Shown here: positions 36,493 through 46,681 of the stretch, piece after piece
Numbering within the stretch: the first letter of the stretch is position 1
Layout of the letters: each line of letters starts with the position of its first letter
Origin: Polyangiaceae bacterium
Lineage (GTDB): Bacteria; Myxococcota_A; Polyangia; Polyangiales; Polyangiaceae
DNA: 64,000 bases
Assembly: GCA_025937895.1 (NCBI GenBank)
Contig: JAICQL010000003.1
Location: forward strand, 1 to 64,000
Reading direction: 5' to 3'
Made by a program: the position numbers and the translations under genes
Notes under the pieces: model-generated
What the model saw: the letters and a program-made list of their open reading frames with translations, nothing else
The model's database searches: none
Told to the model about the DNA's origin: nothing

Positions 36493-37872
36493 TCACTCGC
36501 GAGCGCTCGCGGCGGCTGCGCCGGAGGCAGGAGGCGGCAGCGTGTCCTTGGGACGTTCCCTCAGGCAGCGCTCGATGCCCTCGACCAGCTCCGGGGCAGC
36601 GCCGTCCGGCAAGCTCGGATGGCCCATGACGTTGAACAACATGCGGCTTGCTGGAAACCAGACAATCAGCGCGCGGCCCTTGATGTTGTCGTAGGGCACA
36701 CCGGCGCCCATTGTGCCATCAGGGCGCAGCCAGGCGCGCGAGTCCAGACTGTTGTGGCGGTTGTCGCCCAGCACCCAGACCTCACCCGGCTTCACCTCGT
36801 ACGGGCCCTGGTGCTGGGGCATGCGATGCTCCTCGTACCAGGTCAGGTACGACTGATCGCCAAGGAACTCCACGTACAGCTCCCCGCTGTTTCGGCCGAA
36901 AGGTGCTCCGTCGTCCTCGCTGTACACGCCCACGCGACAGCTGGGCACGCGCCAGCCGTTGATGCTGGGATGGCCCGAGTCCACGGTGAGGATGTCACCC
37001 GGGATGGCGATGACCCGCTTGATAAAGTCTTGCCGCTCGTTGTTCGGATTGGTGTCGGGAAACTCGAACACCATCACGTCGCCACGCCCGGGTGGCAGCT
37101 GCTCGAACAGGCGATAATCCAGGAACGGGATCTTGGGTCCGTAGCTGAACTTGCTGACGAAGATGTGATCGCCGATCTGCAAGGTCGGCTTCATCGAACC
37201 GCTCGGGATCTTGAACGCCTCGATAACCACGGCGCGCAGCAGTAGCGCCACCAGGATGGCGATGCCGATCGACTCCGCATATTCGCGCAGCTCACTCTTG
37301 CGCCAGGGCGCAAGCTGCGTCGTGGCACGCTCTGCCGCGTCGGTGAAGGCCCGGTTGAAGCGGGCTGAATCGAAGGGCTCCGCCTTCAGCGCCAGGCTCA
37401 GCTCGCTCAGGGCCTCCTGCAAGGTGGCCAGCTGCGTGGCGCCGAGCTTCTGCGCGATGTCGGCCTCGTGCCGATCGAGCAAGCGATCGGTCTCTTCCAG
37501 CAGCTGGACCGCCGCCTCGTAGTCCTTGCGCGACTCGGTCGGAATGTCCGTCCTGCCGCCGGGGGAGAAGGGAGCGGAGAAAGGCAAGCGATGCCGGAAA
37601 TACCAGAGCAGCGCCTCCACCAAGGTGAACGCCACGATGCCTGCGGGCACGCTCTGATCGCGCGCCGCTTCATCGAAGGGCCCTGCCAGCTCGTGCGCGC
37701 TGAGCCAGTGGATCAGCCCCCAGGCGGCCACGGCGGGCACGACGAAGAACCAAAAGCCCCAGTAGAGGTAGCGCAGAGCTTCGGTGCGAGGGAGCGACGA
37801 GGACGACGGCAAGTTAGACGTGGCTGCCTTCTTACTCGGGCAGCCCCTCCTGGGCAACCAGTGCCGGTGCAA
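36493..37872 (-). CDS. lepB: Signal peptidase I with enlarged N-terminal region
   Basis: Removes signal peptides from exported proteins at the outer face of the inner membrane. The catalytic Ser226 is in IPSGSMKPTLQIGD and Lys285 in FIKRVIAIPGD; later boxes GDNRHNSLDSRAW and the N-terminal spans support LepB. The protein has 459 residues, against roughly 320 in E. coli: two hydrophobic segments near 35-55 and 75-92, then a helical stretch of about 100 residues (EETDRLLDRHEADIAQKLGATQLATLQEALSEL) before the usual last span at 203-215. The insert looks like a coiled coil and is not part of the standard family. It is convergent with the small membrane protein gene. Confidence 0.95.
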   Translation of the reverse strand: MHRHWLPRRGCPSKKAATSNLPSSSSLPRTEALRYLYWGFWFFVVPAVAAWGLIHWLSAHELAGPFDEAARDQSVPAGIVAFTLVEALLWYFRHRLPFSAPFSPGGRTDIPTESRKDYEAAVQLLEETDRLLDRHEADIAQKLGATQLATLQEALSELSLALKAEPFDSARFNRAFTDAAERATTQLAPWRKSELREYAESIGIAILVALLLRAVVIEAFKIPSGSMKPTLQIGDHIFVSKFSYGPKIPFLDYRLFEQLPPGRGDVMVFEFPDTNPNNERQDFIKRVIAIPGDILTVDSGHPSINGWRVPSCRVGVYSEDDGAPFGRNSGELYVEFLGDQSYLTWYEEHRMPQHQGPYEVKPGEVWVLGDNRHNSLDSRAWLRPDGTMGAGVPYDNIKGRALIVWFPASRMLFNVMGHPSLPDGAAPELVEGIERCLRERPKDTLPPPASGAAAASARE

Positions 37873-37932
37873 GTGACCTGCCAGGGTCTGAGGCGAGCGC
37901 GACCGCCCCGGCGGCGCTCCAGCTTGGGGCGC

Positions 37933-39105
37933 TCATTCGCCGAGCTGAACCAGGTAATCGATTTTGGCCGCCTGGTCGCCGGCTGGCGGGGTGGATCGCC
38001 CCACCAGCGCGCTGTGATCGAACATCAGATAGTAGTTGCCCGGCTGCGCCTTGAACTCCAGGCGCAGGGGCTGACCCGCGCGCAGCTCCGCGTCGATCAC
38101 GGGTGCGGCGAGCAAGCGGGCAGGGCCTGGCTGATTGACGTAGCTGCGCAGCAGTGCGAGCGCTCGTGCCTCGGGCAGCACCAGCACGTCGACCGCCGCC
38201 ACGCCGTCCAGGCTGAGGTGCAGCGACAGCTTCTGATCGCTCTCGGGCACGTACAGGCCTCCGATCAGATCCTGCTGGCCCGAGTGGAGCTCCGTGCGAT
38301 CGTTGTCGATGGTCAGCTTGTCGGAGCTCCGCACCTGAAAGGGGCGGAACGGGCGCTGTCCCAGCGGCACCAGCCCCGTGCTGAACTCGGCATCGCCGCG
38401 CGCGGAGTGGCGGATGACCGTGAAGCCACGCTCGATTTGCCGCCGCACGATGTCCTGACCCACGGCGTTGGCGTCCACCCCCGTCACGCCGATGCCGATG
38501 TGGGCCAGCGCCGACTCTATCATCAAGGTACGAAAGGCGATGCCGGCCACGCTGCGCGGACGGAAGTAGATGTACATCGCGCCGTCCCGCTGCTGGAAGT
38601 CCGCGGCGTATTCCACCGTGCCGCTGCTGGAGAAGCCGAGCCGGCCGGTGAGATTGGTCCAGCCGTAGCCGCTGCCCGAGTAGCTGACGACGACGCTCTG
38701 GCGCTGCTCCTCGTCGATGACCCGCGCCTGGCAGCTGTCAGCGAAGAAGCGGCCGAGGACGGGCTCCGTATCGCTCAGCTTGAGCGGCGCGCCGCGGCGC
38801 TGCATCTCCACGCAGAAGCGCTCCAGCCCGAACTCGAGCAGATCAAAGCGCAGGGACTTGTTGGCAGGATCATTGACCACGCCGGCGCTGACCACCGAGA
38901 GCGCGCTGACCCCCAGCGCTTCCGAGCTCCCGCAGCCGCCCAGCAACGCGGGTATCAGCAACCCGGGTATCAGCAAGGCGGGTATCAGCAACCCAGCCCT
39001 CAGCAGGCTGTCCAGGCAGAGCCGGGCTGCGGCAGCTCGGCGAAGAAAGGACCCGGCGCGTTCACCCACGCTCAGCCGAGCAGCGCCGGAGCGCAGCGTT
39101 TTCAC
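37933..39105 (-). CDS. Hypothetical lipoprotein with repeat-built signal peptide
   Basis: About 390 residues, family not recognised. The signal sequence contains tandem ALLIP/GLLIP pentapeptides before the lipobox ALLGGC, so the mature protein should be lipid-anchored. The mature part reads as alternating beta and helix, with no catalytic motif I can name (segments VVSYSGSGYGWTNLTGRLGF, FRPRSVAGIAFRTLM, GQPLRLEFKAQPGNYYLMFDHS). The late part resembles a beta-sandwich. I place the start at the GTG at 39105; 39069 and 39141 are possible. It diverges from gpsA, with only about 60 bp between the coding regions. Confidence 0.8.
   Translation of the reverse strand: MKTLRSGAARLSVGERAGSFLRRAAAARLCLDSLLRAGLLIPALLIPGLLIPALLGGCGSSEALGVSALSVVSAGVVNDPANKSLRFDLLEFGLERFCVEMQRRGAPLKLSDTEPVLGRFFADSCQARVIDEEQRQSVVVSYSGSGYGWTNLTGRLGFSSSGTVEYAADFQQRDGAMYIYFRPRSVAGIAFRTLMIESALAHIGIGVTGVDANAVGQDIVRRQIERGFTVIRHSARGDAEFSTGLVPLGQRPFRPFQVRSSDKLTIDNDRTELHSGQQDLIGGLYVPESDQKLSLHLSLDGVAAVDVLVLPEARALALLRSYVNQPGPARLLAAPVIDAELRAGQPLRLEFKAQPGNYYLMFDHSALVGRSTPPAGDQAAKIDYLVQLGE
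38941..39000 (-). repeat. In-frame 15-bp repeats inside a signal peptide
   Basis: Four 15-bp units (plus strand CAGCAACGCGGGTAT, CAGCAACCCGGGTAT, CAGCAAGGCGGGTAT, CAGCAACCCAGCCCT) encode the hydrophobic core ALLIPGLLIPALL of the neighbouring lipoprotein signal peptide. Each unit adds five residues, so copy-number change would lengthen or shorten the signal core without a frameshift. Confidence 0.85.
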
Positions 39106-39163
39106 GGGCTCTGTATAGCCAATGGTTGACACCGCCTGCAACGCGCGAAAGTGTCTGGATTCG

Positions 39164-40177
39164 ATGACCTCGATGAGCGCAGCGCAGAAGATCGCGATCC
39201 TGGGCGCAGGTGCCTGGGGTACTGCGCTGGCGCAGCACCTGGGCTATCACGGGGTGCCGGTCACCTTGTGGGCGCGCCGCGCAGAGCTGGCAGGTGAGCT
39301 GCAGCGCACCCGCCAGAACGCGCTGCTACCGGGGGTCACGCTGAGCGCCGGCGTGAGCGTCAGCCAGGATCTGCAGCAGACGCTGAGCGGCGCAGGGCTG
39401 GTGCTGCTGGCGGCGCCTTCGCACACCGCCCGCGAGCTGCTCGCGCGCGCTGCGCCGGCGTGGCCGGCGGGTGCCACCCTGGTGAGCGCCGCCAAGGGCA
39501 TCGAGAACGACACCTTGCTCACGACCGGAGAGGTGGCGGAGCAGGTGCTGGGTGAGCGCCTGGGCGGGCGCATCGTGGTGCTCTCCGGGCCCAGCTTTGC
39601 CATGGAGGTGGCGGCAGGGCAGCCCACGAGCCTGGTAGCGGCCGCTGCCGATCTGGAGCTCGCGGAGTCCGTGCAGCGCCAGCTCTCTCTCGGTCGCCTG
39701 CGGGTCTACACCAGCACGGATCCGGCAGGTGTGCAGGTGGCCGGCGCCTTGAAGAACGTGATCGCCATCGCCGTGGGCGCGAGCGACGGCCTGGGCTTTG
39801 GGCAAAACGCGCGGGCCGCGCTGATCACGCGCGGTCTCTCCGAGATCGCCCGGCTCGGCGTGGCCAAGGGCGGGCGCGCTGCCACGGCGGCAGGGCTGGC
39901 AGGTCTGGGCGATCTGGTGCTGACCTGTACGGGAGACATGTCCCGCAATCGCACCGTCGGGTTTGAGCTCGGGCGGGGCCGGCCGCTGGCAGAGGTGCTG
40001 GCCAGGTTGGGGCATGTCGCCGAAGGTGTGACCACGGCGCGCAGTGCGGACGATCTGGCCCAGGCGCTCGGCGTCGAATTGCCGATCTGCGCGCAAGTTC
40101 GCCAGGTGCTGTACGCCGGCAAGCAGCCGCACGACGCGGTAGAGGACCTGATCCGGCGGCCTCTCGGGCGCGAGTAG
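39164..40177 (+). CDS. gpsA: NAD(P)-dependent glycerol-3-phosphate dehydrogenase
   Basis: Reduces dihydroxyacetone phosphate to sn-glycerol 3-phosphate for phospholipid synthesis. The Rossmann motif GAGAWGTALA lies near the start; later blocks are SAAKGIE, LSGPSFAMEVAAGQPTSL, the catalytic lysine region VAGALKNVIAIAVGASDGL with RAALITRG, and DLVLTCTGDMSRNRTVG. About 335 residues, the normal size. The start is either the ATG at 39164 or the one at 39173, both better than the ORF-track ATG at 39122. It lies divergent to the repeat-containing lipoprotein gene. Confidence 0.97.
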   Translation: MTSMSAAQKIAILGAGAWGTALAQHLGYHGVPVTLWARRAELAGELQRTRQNALLPGVTLSAGVSVSQDLQQTLSGAGLVLLAAPSHTARELLARAAPAWPAGATLVSAAKGIENDTLLTTGEVAEQVLGERLGGRIVVLSGPSFAMEVAAGQPTSLVAAAADLELAESVQRQLSLGRLRVYTSTDPAGVQVAGALKNVIAIAVGASDGLGFGQNARAALITRGLSEIARLGVAKGGRAATAAGLAGLGDLVLTCTGDMSRNRTVGFELGRGRPLAEVLARLGHVAEGVTTARSADDLAQALGVELPICAQVRQVLYAGKQPHDAVEDLIRRPLGRE

Positions 40178-40303
40178 GCAGAGCTCGAGCGCTCGAGCGC
40201 TCCGTCCCCCGGCTGCAGCAGGCGCGCCGCAGAAAGGCTCGACGGCCGGGCGTTGACGCTTTTGTGCATCTTCGCTCCCGCTTTGGCTAAACAGAGGAGC
40301 TAG

Positions 40304-42406
<2,103 letters not shown>

Positions 42407-42408
42407 GC

Positions 42409-44013
42409 TCAGCTGCCGCTGGTGAGGCGCACGTTGACGCAGCTGGGCACGTCCGCCGCGAACGCGCCGTCCAGCGCGGGCCCCAGCTCTTCCACTCGCT
42501 CGACCCAGTAGCCCTTGCCGCCCAGCGCTTGCACCACCTGCTCGTAGTGGGAGTGCTCGAGTGACGTGGCGACCGCGCGTTCTCTGCCATAGATCTGGAC
42601 CTGTCCACGCCGCACCTGGTTCCAACCGGCGTCGTTGCCGATCACGGTGACCACGGGCAAGCGATGGCGAGCCAGCGCTTCAAACTCCATCGCGCTGAAC
42701 CCGAACGCGCCGTCGCCCGATACGATCACGCTGCGCGCGCGCGGCCGCGCCACGCTTGCTGCCAGCGCGTAGCCAGGGCCTACGCCCAGCGTGCCGAGCG
42801 GACCGGGATCGAGCCACAGCTGTGGCCAGGTGAGCGAGAGCGCCTGGGCCACGCTGGCCACGAAATCCCCGCCATCGCCGATGACGATCGAGTCGTTGCC
42901 CAGCCGCTTTGCCAGCTCGTGACAGACGCGCAGCGGGGTGGGCGGGTTGACGTTGCTCTCCATCTCGGCACGCAGAGTCGACTTGCGCGCGAGCTCCACC
43001 CCGTCCAGCTCCTCCAGCCACTGCGGCGTGCGCTTCTTCTCGGCGCGCTCCAGCAAGGACTCCAGAAATAGTCCCACGTCCGCGTTGATCGCGAGATCCA
43101 GGGTGCGATTGTGACCGAGCTGGGCAGCGTCGATGTCCACCTGCACCACGCGTGCGTCCGTGTTCCAGAGCGGCGCACGACCGTAGCCGACCCGGAAGTC
43201 CAGCGGGGTGCCGAGCACGAACACCAGGTCACTGCGCTCGAGCGCGTGACGGCGCGAGTGCGAGAAGAGGGAGGGGTGGGTCGGCTCTAGCGCACCGCGC
43301 GCCAGGCCGTTCAGGTAGAAGGGCAGCTGCAGGTGCTGAGTGAGCCGCTCCAGGATGGCCTGACGGGGGCTCCAGCGGAGCTGCGAGCCCACGATGAAGC
43401 AAGGCCGCTCCGCGGCCTCGAGCAGGCGCGCCGCGCGCTCCGCGCTCTCTGGATCGCAGCCCGGGCGGGCGGGTGCCAGCGGGCTGGTGGGCGGCGGCTC
43501 ATCGCTGGCGCTCGCCATCAGCAGATCCAGCGGTGCCTCCAGGTACACGGGGCCGGGCAGCCCCGCCTGCGCGATGCGAAACGCGCTGTCGATGTACTCC
43601 TGGATGCGGCGAGTCTCGGGGATCTGCGCGGCCCACTTGCTGACGGGCGCCATCAGCCGAACCGAGTCCAGGTCCTGCAGCGAGCCCATGTCAGCGAGCG
43701 AGCGCGGCCCTGCGCCGCCCAGGCAGATCAACGGTACGCCAGCGCGCTGGGCGTTGGCCATTGCGGTGATGGTATTGGCCACGCCAGGGCCTGCCGTGAC
43801 CAGCGCGATCCCGGGTCGACCCGTGATGCGCGCGTGAGCATCCGCGGCGAAGCCCGCTGTCTGTTCGTGACGGGTGTCGAAAAGGCGGATGCCCTCGTCG
43901 ACGCAACCGTCGTAGATCGCCTGGATGTGAATGCCGCAAAGCGTGAACACGGCATCCACGCCGTGGCGCCTGAGGGCACGAGCGATCAAACGCCCTCCGT
44001 GAACCTGCCCCAT
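42409..44013 (-). CDS. Thiamine-diphosphate-dependent enzyme (acetolactate synthase-like)
   Basis: 534 residues with the three-domain layout of acetolactate synthase, glyoxylate carboligase and oxalyl-CoA decarboxylase. The catalytic Glu lies in TRHEQTAGFAADAHARITG, the central domain starts near RAARLLEAAERPC, and the ThDP motif is SGDGAFGFSAMEFEALARHRLPVVTVIGNDAGWNQ (GDG and a closing N-N-like pair). FAD-dependent synthases need a regulatory subunit, which is absent here. The sequence does not settle the substrate; the ILVBL/oxalyl-CoA type is as likely as true acetolactate synthesis. It is convergent with the FHA regulator, 2 bp between stop codons. Confidence 0.88.
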   Translation of the reverse strand: MGQVHGGRLIARALRRHGVDAVFTLCGIHIQAIYDGCVDEGIRLFDTRHEQTAGFAADAHARITGRPGIALVTAGPGVANTITAMANAQRAGVPLICLGGAGPRSLADMGSLQDLDSVRLMAPVSKWAAQIPETRRIQEYIDSAFRIAQAGLPGPVYLEAPLDLLMASASDEPPPTSPLAPARPGCDPESAERAARLLEAAERPCFIVGSQLRWSPRQAILERLTQHLQLPFYLNGLARGALEPTHPSLFSHSRRHALERSDLVFVLGTPLDFRVGYGRAPLWNTDARVVQVDIDAAQLGHNRTLDLAINADVGLFLESLLERAEKKRTPQWLEELDGVELARKSTLRAEMESNVNPPTPLRVCHELAKRLGNDSIVIGDGGDFVASVAQALSLTWPQLWLDPGPLGTLGVGPGYALAASVARPRARSVIVSGDGAFGFSAMEFEALARHRLPVVTVIGNDAGWNQVRRGQVQIYGRERAVATSLEHSHYEQVVQALGGKGYWVERVEELGPALDGAFAADVPSCVNVRLTSGS

Positions 44014-44153
44014 CTTCGCCCCGTATCTCCCTGCTGTGCCTCTGGGCTGCCGCGCGCAGGCTGCCCCCGCACACCCCGTGATACGGCGGACTACCCTCCC
44101 AACTACAGCCGGCGCAGCGGTCAGACCAGCGCGCGCGGGGTCGCCAGAGCGAG

Positions 44154-44215
44154 CAACGGAGCTCGGGTCAACGGAGCTCGGGTCAACGGAGCTCGGGTCA
44201 ACGGAGCGGGGTCAA
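44154..44215 (-). repeat. Four 15-bp repeats at the stop codon of the PglZ-like gene
   Basis: Plus-strand unit CAACGGAGCTCGGGT occurs three times exactly, then once as CAACGGAGCGGGGT (14 bp), and the next bases CAA belong to the stop region of the downstream gene. Read on the minus strand each unit contains TTGA, and the gene's own TGA lies at the edge of the array. The three perfect copies lie in the 3' flank. Confidence 0.9.
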
Positions 44216-45999
44216 TGTAGGCCAGGTGCGATCCCCGCGCGGGAGCGGGGGCTGCGCAAGAGCCATGCGGACGCCGGCACGAGCACCTGCTCCGGCAGAG
44301 CGCCCCCGCGCTGGGCCGCACCCGTACCTCGCTCGTTCGCCTGCCAGTGGAAGCCGTGATCGCCGAAGATGACGACCATCGTGTCGGGCGCCTGGCTCTT
44401 TAGCCACGGTTCGATCTCGTCGGCCAGGCTGCGGGCCATGCGCTCGATCCGGCGGGACTCCACCTCACCGGGCTTTGCCAGCTCGGCCGCCAGTCGGTCG
44501 AGGCGAAACAGCTCGCGCGTGCCCACGCGTAGCGGCTGGATGCCCGAGCGCGCCTCGGGCTCCGCCGGCTTGCCGGGCTGAGCGGGACGCGGTCGGAGCG
44601 CACTTGCCGAACCTGTCTCCGCCAGCCGCTGCGCCACGGAGTTGCTGGGCAGCGCCGCCCAGAGCAGGGCCTGGTCACGGCAGACAGCTTGCCCTGCCAG
44701 GCGCTGTTCGAGCTCCTCATTCAGGCGCTGCCCCAGATCAAAGCGCATGCAATCCACCAGCAGCAGCTCGCAGCTGCGCGCACGATATTGATTGAGCCAG
44801 CGCAGCACGACGTCGAAGATGTCGCGCACCATCGTTGGCCGTCGAGCGTGCCCGTTCAGCGTCTTGAAGGCAGCCGCGTAGCTCTGCGCAAAGCCCTCTG
44901 CCCAGCTGTCCACTGCGGCCCGCAGCTCTTCGGGCGCGTAGCCGCTCGCCACCTCGCGCATCAGCGGCACATACGCGGTCATGAAGGCGCGCTCCACGCT
45001 GGCGTGCTGCTTCGGTCCATTCATGCTCCTCAGCTGGGCCAGCCAGGAGGCGCAGCGGCGCTGTAGCTCGGCTCGCTGCTCTGCGCTGCCAGGCGCCCCG
45101 CCAGCGGCGAGCTCGCTGCTGCGCGGCGGCAGGTCACTCGAAGCCGGGACGGCCGCGCTCGAGTCCGCCGGGGCTGTGTTGGCAGGCTCGGGAGAGGCTG
45201 GCTCGCCGTGCGAGGCGGCTGGCTCGCCGTGTGAAGCGGCTGGCTCGCCGTGCGAGCTGGCGGGCTCGGCAGCTGCCTCTGCAGCCGCAGGGTATCGCAC
45301 GGGCAGCTCCGCCGGCGCAGTGGAGGAGCCTGCGTCGATGAACGCCGCGACATCGGGAGGCGCGAGCGCCGTATCGGTAGCGTACGAGGCCGGGGGCGTC
45401 GAGCTGGGGGAGCTAGACACAGGCTCGCCAGAATTCGGTTCGCAAGAAGCAGCGTCGCCAGAGCTGGAGACAGCGTCGTATTCGATGTGCGCCACCCGCC
45501 CTGCCAGGGAGGCCAGTGGCAGCCACTCGCGCAGACGCTGCGGCGCACCGGCCACGCACAGCTGCGCGCTCTGCTCGGGCAGCAGGATCTGCAGCGGCTC
45601 CAGCTCGGCAAAAGCAAACATGCGCCGGAGCGCGTGGCTGTCCTCGACGCTCAGACCGCCGGCAGTATCGGCGATGCCCTCCAGGCTGGTGAAGCGCAGC
45701 GCGATGCCGCCAGCGCCGAGCAGGCGCGAGCGGTACAGCTGGTCACTGAGGCTGGTCTCCAAGGAGTCACGCGGGCCGTAGCCCGCAGGCGCGGCGCCCA
45801 GGCGCTCCAGCTGGGCCTCGATCGACGCCAGGACGAACGCCATCAACCGGCTCCGGTGCTCTGCTCCGGGGCCAGGCAGGACCACCTCCACCCGCTCCGC
45901 GGCACGAGCAGCCGCTTCGAAGCTACTCGCGTCCGTGGTGATGGCAGGGGGTAGAGAGCGAGTGGCGAGTCCCGAGCTATTCGCCGCCAGCGTGGTCAT
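44212..45999 (-). CDS. PglZ-like alkaline-phosphatase-superfamily protein
   Basis: About 595 residues from the ATG at 45999 (MTTLAANSS). The first 270 residues are mixed alpha/beta. A disordered Ser/Pro/Glu-rich linker (residues about 275-390) contains three SHGEPAA repeats. The C-terminal domain carries three phosphatase-superfamily signatures: LLLVDCMRFDLGQRL (first metal site), a LPSNSVAQRL turn where a Thr/Ser nucleophile is expected, and VIFGDHGFHW (Asp-His metal ligands). This order matches PglZ domains, found in phage-defence BREX systems and in PorX-type regulators. No other BREX gene is nearby, so a regulatory or hydrolytic role is more likely. I am unsure of the family, but the metal-site pattern is good evidence of the superfamily. 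Confidence 0.75.
   Translation of the reverse strand: MTTLAANSSGLATRSLPPAITTDASSFEAAARAAERVEVVLPGPGAEHRSRLMAFVLASIEAQLERLGAAPAGYGPRDSLETSLSDQLYRSRLLGAGGIALRFTSLEGIADTAGGLSVEDSHALRRMFAFAELEPLQILLPEQSAQLCVAGAPQRLREWLPLASLAGRVAHIEYDAVSSSGDAASCEPNSGEPVSSSPSSTPPASYATDTALAPPDVAAFIDAGSSTAPAELPVRYPAAAEAAAEPASSHGEPAASHGEPAASHGEPASPEPANTAPADSSAAVPASSDLPPRSSELAAGGAPGSAEQRAELQRRCASWLAQLRSMNGPKQHASVERAFMTAYVPLMREVASGYAPEELRAAVDSWAEGFAQSYAAAFKTLNGHARRPTMVRDIFDVVLRWLNQYRARSCELLLVDCMRFDLGQRLNEELEQRLAGQAVCRDQALLWAALPSNSVAQRLAETGSASALRPRPAQPGKPAEPEARSGIQPLRVGTRELFRLDRLAAELAKPGEVESRRIERMARSLADEIEPWLKSQAPDTMVVIFGDHGFHWQANERGTGAAQRGGALPEQVLVPASAWLLRSPRSRAGIAPGLH
45196..45258 (-). repeat. Three 21-bp repeats encoding SHGEPAA
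   Basis: Three units of GGCTGGCTCGCCGTGCGAGGC with few changes encode seven-residue repeats in the disordered linker of the PglZ-like protein. They stay in frame. Confidence 0.85.
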
Positions 46000-46175
46000 G
46001 GAGCACCCATGCCGGATCGAGCCGTAGTGGCCCAATTTTTCGCGCGCTCGCGTGCGCTCGGACCGGGAGTACGCGGCGCGGCCGAGCGCGTCCGGCGGTG
46101 CGTGGCACCCGTCTTCCGGCGCTCGGAAAAATTCGAATCCGCTCGGGTGTTTGACCTTAGTGCGGCGGATGATCG

Positions 46176-46206
46176 TTGACGCGCGCGGGAAGCGAGTTAG
46201 TTTACT
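46176..46206 (+). promoter_or_regulatory. Possible sigma70-type promoter of the structured RNA
   Basis: TTGACG at 46176-46181 followed by TTTACT at 46201-46206, with a long spacer of 19. The region is upstream of the structured element and is less GC-rich than the surroundings. This is a weak match by itself. Confidence 0.35.
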
Positions 46207-46211
46207 AGGCG

Positions 46212-46444
46212 AGTTCCCTCTGCGGAGCTCGAACGGTGCGCTCAATGGATCCCTGACATGATCGAACCAGGGACTCGAGAGCAGGCGGAGTGCTAGGCCC
46301 GGATACTTTTCACCGGGAAGCCGGAAGCCGACAACGAGAGTCCCACCTAGCGAAGCTAGGGGTTCATTGTACGATTATCACCTTCGGCTCATGCGGTACG
46401 GAACCGCCTCGAGTGGGTCGGCTTTGCCGGCCCACTCTCTTTTT
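46212..46444 (+). ncRNA. Structured RNA or 5' leader ending in an intrinsic terminator
   Basis: The 680-bp gap before the exported-protein gene holds strong RNA structure and no coding signal. Perfect helices include TCCCTG/CAGGGA (46250-46255 with 46268-46273), GGGACTC/GAGTCCC (46270-46276 with 46338-46344), CCCGG/CCGGG (46298-46302 with 46313-46317), GCTAGG/CCTAGC (46292-46297 with 46346-46351) and CCTAGC/GCTAGG (46346-46351 with 46355-46360). An outer pair ACTCGA plus GGCGG (46273-46288) can bind CCGCCTCGAGT (46404-46414), which overlaps the terminator stem. Several helices exclude one another, as in a riboswitch or leader. It could also be a stand-alone small RNA such as a 6S-like RNA; I match it to no family. 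Extent is inferred. Confidence 0.5.
46411..46444 (+). terminator. Strong Rho-independent terminator
   Basis: GAGTGGGTCGGC and GCCGGCCCACTC form a 12-bp stem with one G-T pair around a TTT loop, followed directly by TCTTTTT. It is the clearest intrinsic terminator in the window and lies about 240 bp upstream of the next gene start. Confidence 0.9.
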
Positions 46445-46578
46445 GTGTGCTTTTGTCACGAATCGAAGGCAGCGCTCTGCTGCTTGCCCCTGGGTGGCCT
46501 GCTGAGCTGGGTGGACTCAGCGCGGGCAGCTGAAGCTCGCTGAGGACACGGCCCTACACGCGGTTTTGCTCGGCCCAG

Positions 46579-46632
46579 CAGCCCTGTGGCTACAGCCCCC
46601 GTGGCCAAGGTGCAGCCCCGTGGCTAAGGTCG
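46579..46632 (+). repeat. Degenerate short tandem repeat upstream of the exported-protein gene
   Basis: Three imperfect copies of a 14-20 bp unit (CAGCCCTGTGGCTA, CAGCCCCCGTGGCCAAGGTG, CAGCCCCGTGGCTAAGGTCG) lie between the terminator and the gene start. Function unknown. Confidence 0.65.
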
Positions 46633-46681
46633 CTTTCTCAGTGGCCGTCAGTCCGATATCGTGTGCAATATCGCCGCCATC

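Noticed and set aside
40183-40198. GCTCGAGC palindrome pair after gpsA as terminator or operator
   Set aside because: It is just a doubled 8-base palindrome without a T-run; too short to support a function.
44212-45999. BREX defence locus
   Set aside because: Only a PglZ-like domain is present; no PglX methyltransferase, BrxC-type ATPase or other BREX gene is adjacent.
46292-46360. Cobalamin, c-di-GMP (GEMM) or SAM riboswitch; SRP, RNase P or tmRNA gene
   Set aside because: None of the conserved core sequences of these families is present in order, so no family name was given.
46290-46505. 71-residue ORF over the structured RNA
   Set aside because: It crosses the terminator hairpin and lacks a ribosome site; the region is better explained as RNA.
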